Source: JBHHZJ01 sp046758005 (GTDB lineage Bacteria > Pseudomonadota > Alphaproteobacteria > Kiloniellales > J153). From it: 24,067 nt of DNA. The stretch covers positions 1 through 24,067 of the forward strand of contig JBHHZJ010000054.1 of assembly GCA_046758005.1 (NCBI GenBank), in the 5' to 3' direction. A program made the translations under genes and the position numbers. Below, in pieces: positions 22,220-24,067 of this stretch (position 1 is the first letter of the stretch; each line of letters opens with the position of its first letter). The notes under the pieces were generated by a model. That model made no database searches, was not told the origin of the DNA, and was given only the letters and a program-made list of their open reading frames with translations.

Positions 22220-23631
22220 GACGGTTCCTTCCGGCCAGCATCGTCGGCAGGATGATCCTCGTCCTCCTGCTCGTCCTGACCGTCTCCCAGGTCGTCAGCA
22301 CCGCCATCCATTACACCGACCGCGCTGACGCCCTCACCATCCTCGGCGGCGGCCAGGTCGCCGAACGAATCGCAACGATCGCCAGACTGGTCGACGAGAC
22401 GCCCCCGGCCGAGCGCCCACGCATACTCGACGCCGTGGACGGTCCGACCCTCAAGGTGAGCTTGAGCCCCGAAAGCCTCGCGCGTGACGGCGGGCGGAAC
22501 GACTGGCACACGCAGATCCTGGAAGAGAGCCTGAAGCTGCACCTGTCCGACTTCAACCCGGCTCGAATCCGGGTGCAGTTTCTGGAGGCGGACGAGGGGC
22601 ACTGGTCCTTCGCCGCCGACGCGCGCGTCGGTTTCGCGGGCAACCCGGCCGAGATCATGCACCTCCACATGCGGCACATGATGGGGGAGCTTGCACTCGG
22701 CAGGCGGGTGCGGGTGTCCGTACGGCTGAGCGACGCCAGCTGGCTCAACTTCGCCACGCCCGTCGCCGAGCCGACCGTGTTCTGGTCGCCGCGGTTCCTC
22801 ATCTCGATGGCGGTGATGGTGATAACCGTCGTCGTCGCGTCGATCTGGGCGGTGCGCCGCTCGACGGCCCCGCTGCGGACTTTCGCCCGCGCCGCCGATC
22901 GTCTCGGACGCGACGTCCATGCCCCGCCCTTGCCGGAGCGCGGGCCGAGCGAGGTCCGTCACGCCATCGGCGCGTTCAACCGCATGCAGGAGCGCATCCG
23001 CCGCTTCGTCGACGACCGCGTCCGAATGGTTGCCGCGATTTCCCATGACCTGCGGACTCCCATCACGCGATTGCGGCTGCGCGCGGAGTTCGTGGACGAC
23101 GAGGAACAGCGCCGAAAGATGCTGGCCGACCTGGAGGAAATGGAGAACATGATCGCGACCACGCTGGCCTACGCGCGCGAGGACGCCGGCAACGAGCCAA
23201 TGGAGACCGTCGATCTCGCGGCGCTCCTGCAAAGCGTGTGCGACGCCATGGCGGACACGGGGTCGCGCGTTTCGTTCGAAAGCGAAGGCCGGGTTCCGTG
23301 CCGCGGACGGCCCGTGGCCCTGCGGCGCGCGTTCAGCAACCTGATCGACAACGCGGTCAAGTACGGAGGCTCCGCCGATGTGGGCGTCGAGACCCGAGAG
23401 GAAAGCGTGGTCGTCCGAATCGACGACAAGGGCCCCGGAATCGCCGTGGACGAGCAGGACAAGGTCTTCGAGCCCTTCTACCGGGTGGAGGGCTCCCGGT
23501 CCCGAGAGACCGGCGGGGCCGGGCTTGGTCTGACGGTGGCGCGCAACATCATCCGCGCCCACGGCGGCGACATTGCGCTGCGCGACCGGTCCCATGGCGG
23601 GCTGCGCGTCGAGGTCGTCCTGCCGAGGTAG
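22216..23631 (+). CDS. Sensor histidine kinase, EnvZ-like
   Basis: 471 aa from GTG 22216, overlapping the regulator stop (GTGA). Helix 1 is at residues 12-32, a periplasmic domain at 33-193, helix 2 at 194-214, HAMP at about 215-267, DHp with H-box AAISHDLRTP (H277), N-box NLIDNAVKYGG (375-385), G1 DDKGPGI (403-409), F-box FEPFYR and G2 GAGLGL (434-439): a complete active kinase. The periplasmic part has a His/Met cluster MHLHMRHMM (148-156), a possible soft-metal ligand site. With a neighbouring YHS/Cys-rich operon, metal sensing is a reasonable inference; the ligand is not shown by sequence alone. Confidence 0.93.
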   Translation: MRRFLPASIVGRMILVLLLVLTVSQVVSTAIHYTDRADALTILGGGQVAERIATIARLVDETPPAERPRILDAVDGPTLKVSLSPESLARDGGRNDWHTQILEESLKLHLSDFNPARIRVQFLEADEGHWSFAADARVGFAGNPAEIMHLHMRHMMGELALGRRVRVSVRLSDASWLNFATPVAEPTVFWSPRFLISMAVMVITVVVASIWAVRRSTAPLRTFARAADRLGRDVHAPPLPERGPSEVRHAIGAFNRMQERIRRFVDDRVRMVAAISHDLRTPITRLRLRAEFVDDEEQRRKMLADLEEMENMIATTLAYAREDAGNEPMETVDLAALLQSVCDAMADTGSRVSFESEGRVPCRGRPVALRRAFSNLIDNAVKYGGSADVGVETREESVVVRIDDKGPGIAVDEQDKVFEPFYRVEGSRSRETGGAGLGLTVARNIIRAHGGDIALRDRSHGGLRVEVVLPR

Positions 23632-24067
23632 TCGTGGAGATTGTGGGTTCGGTTGCGGAAGGGCCGCGCGCTTCCCGTCGAGGGCGAAGGCGTCGTGCTT
23701 GGCGGCCCGACCGCCGACAATCTCCGTCGTTTCGAGGCATAGGGTAATGAAAACTTCTCGAACAATAGATTCGCCGAATGACTGGAAATGTAACGGAACG
23801 TTACAAAACGGCCGTCTGTTACACCGAGTTACCAAAATTTCTTGGACCGCGGTCAAGCCCGCCATGCATCATGCGCCGGGCCGTATCCGTGCTCGGCTGG
23901 ACCCTGGTCTTAGCGGTTGGCGTTACGGGTCCGGAGCACGGCCCGAGCAGCATGTCCGTCGCGATTCGAGCGCCTTTGATCCGTAATCGATGGCAATGAT
24001 CCTCGCCTGACGATGGCGTCCGCCGCCGAGCAACTTGCCGCCAGCATAAACTTCGGGGCGCTGTCGA
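23632..24067 (+). other. Kinase-downstream region with operator and possible small exported peptide
   Basis: Apart from the operator, the only candidate is a 42-codon frame (ATG 23871 to TGA 23999) whose start looks like a signal peptide (MRRAVSVLGWTLVLAVGVTG). It lies 38 bases after the operator but has no good ribosome site. It could be a small secreted peptide or the damaged start of a gene. Bases 24000-24067 show nothing recognisable. Confidence 0.35.
23790..23832. promoter_or_regulatory. Four-half-site operator, copy 3 (downstream of the kinase)
   Basis: Half-sites GTAAC (23790), GTTAC (23800), GTTAC (23818) and GTTAC (23828) repeat the 10/18/10 spacing. The left pair is also a perfect inverted repeat, TGTAACG-GAA-CGTTACA (23789-23805). 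AAAATTT follows. It lies about 160 bases after the kinase stop, so it should control a gene to the right. Confidence 0.7.

Noticed and set aside
22186..23865. 559-codon - strand ORF opposite the kinase
   Set aside because: Antisense shadow; the + strand encodes a full histidine kinase.

Overview
The window is high-GC DNA, most likely from an alphaproteobacterium of the Rhodospirillales type. I base this on a MipZ-type division ATPase, a CtrA-like receiver, a PAS_5-type domain, a perfect CtrA-box consensus (TTAA-N7-TTAAC) and the codon/GC style. No rRNA, tRNA, CRISPR array, insertion sequence or prophage is visible.

Region 1 (1-6857, + strand) is the most novel part. A long leader (1-779) holds an AT-rich island with palindromes and the CtrA-like box. 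Six co-oriented genes follow: a ParA ATPase, a small basic protein with a ribbon-helix-helix tail (ATGA overlap with parA), a PAS_5-like protein, a TPR lipoprotein ending in a SPOR domain, a coiled-coil protein, and a fusion of a CtrA-like receiver to a complete MipZ ATPase. I read this as a candidate spatial-organisation module (septum, pole or replicon) combining two ParA/MinD-family ATPases, a DNA-binding adaptor, a cell-wall-binding lipoprotein and a phosphorylatable receiver. The fusion and the gene set are not something I recognise as described.

Region 2 (6951-11004) is mixed: apt (adenine salvage), a secreted protein with an NTR-like N-part and a cysteine-rich tail, a stand-alone AAA+ ATPase, and a small membrane protein.

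Region 3 (11143-16600, - strand) is a thiol/disulfide and cytochrome c biogenesis block: CcmG/TlpA-like thioredoxin, CcdA, a thioredoxin-DsbD-like fusion and two DUF1573 proteins with a CGC motif. Upstream of it lie an MFS transporter and a 73-residue ORF that looks like a collapsed HtrA/Deg protease.

Region 4 (16651-24067) looks metal/envelope related. On the - strand are an isoprenylcysteine methyltransferase-family membrane protein, a DUF2933 protein, a YVTN-type beta-propeller, a periplasmic protein made of two 54-residue repeats, and a tightly packed operon of small proteins (54-aa ORF, DUF5676, YHS domain, 98-aa, Cys-rich 165-aa, 26-aa leader ORF). A divergent OmpR-type response regulator/histidine kinase pair is on the + strand. 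Three intergenic places (19542-19584, 21398-21440, 23790-23832) carry the same four-half-site operator, GTNAC-like pentamers starting at +0/+10/+28/+38. This ties the two-component system, the small-protein operon, the repeat protein and an unseen gene to the right into one putative regulon.
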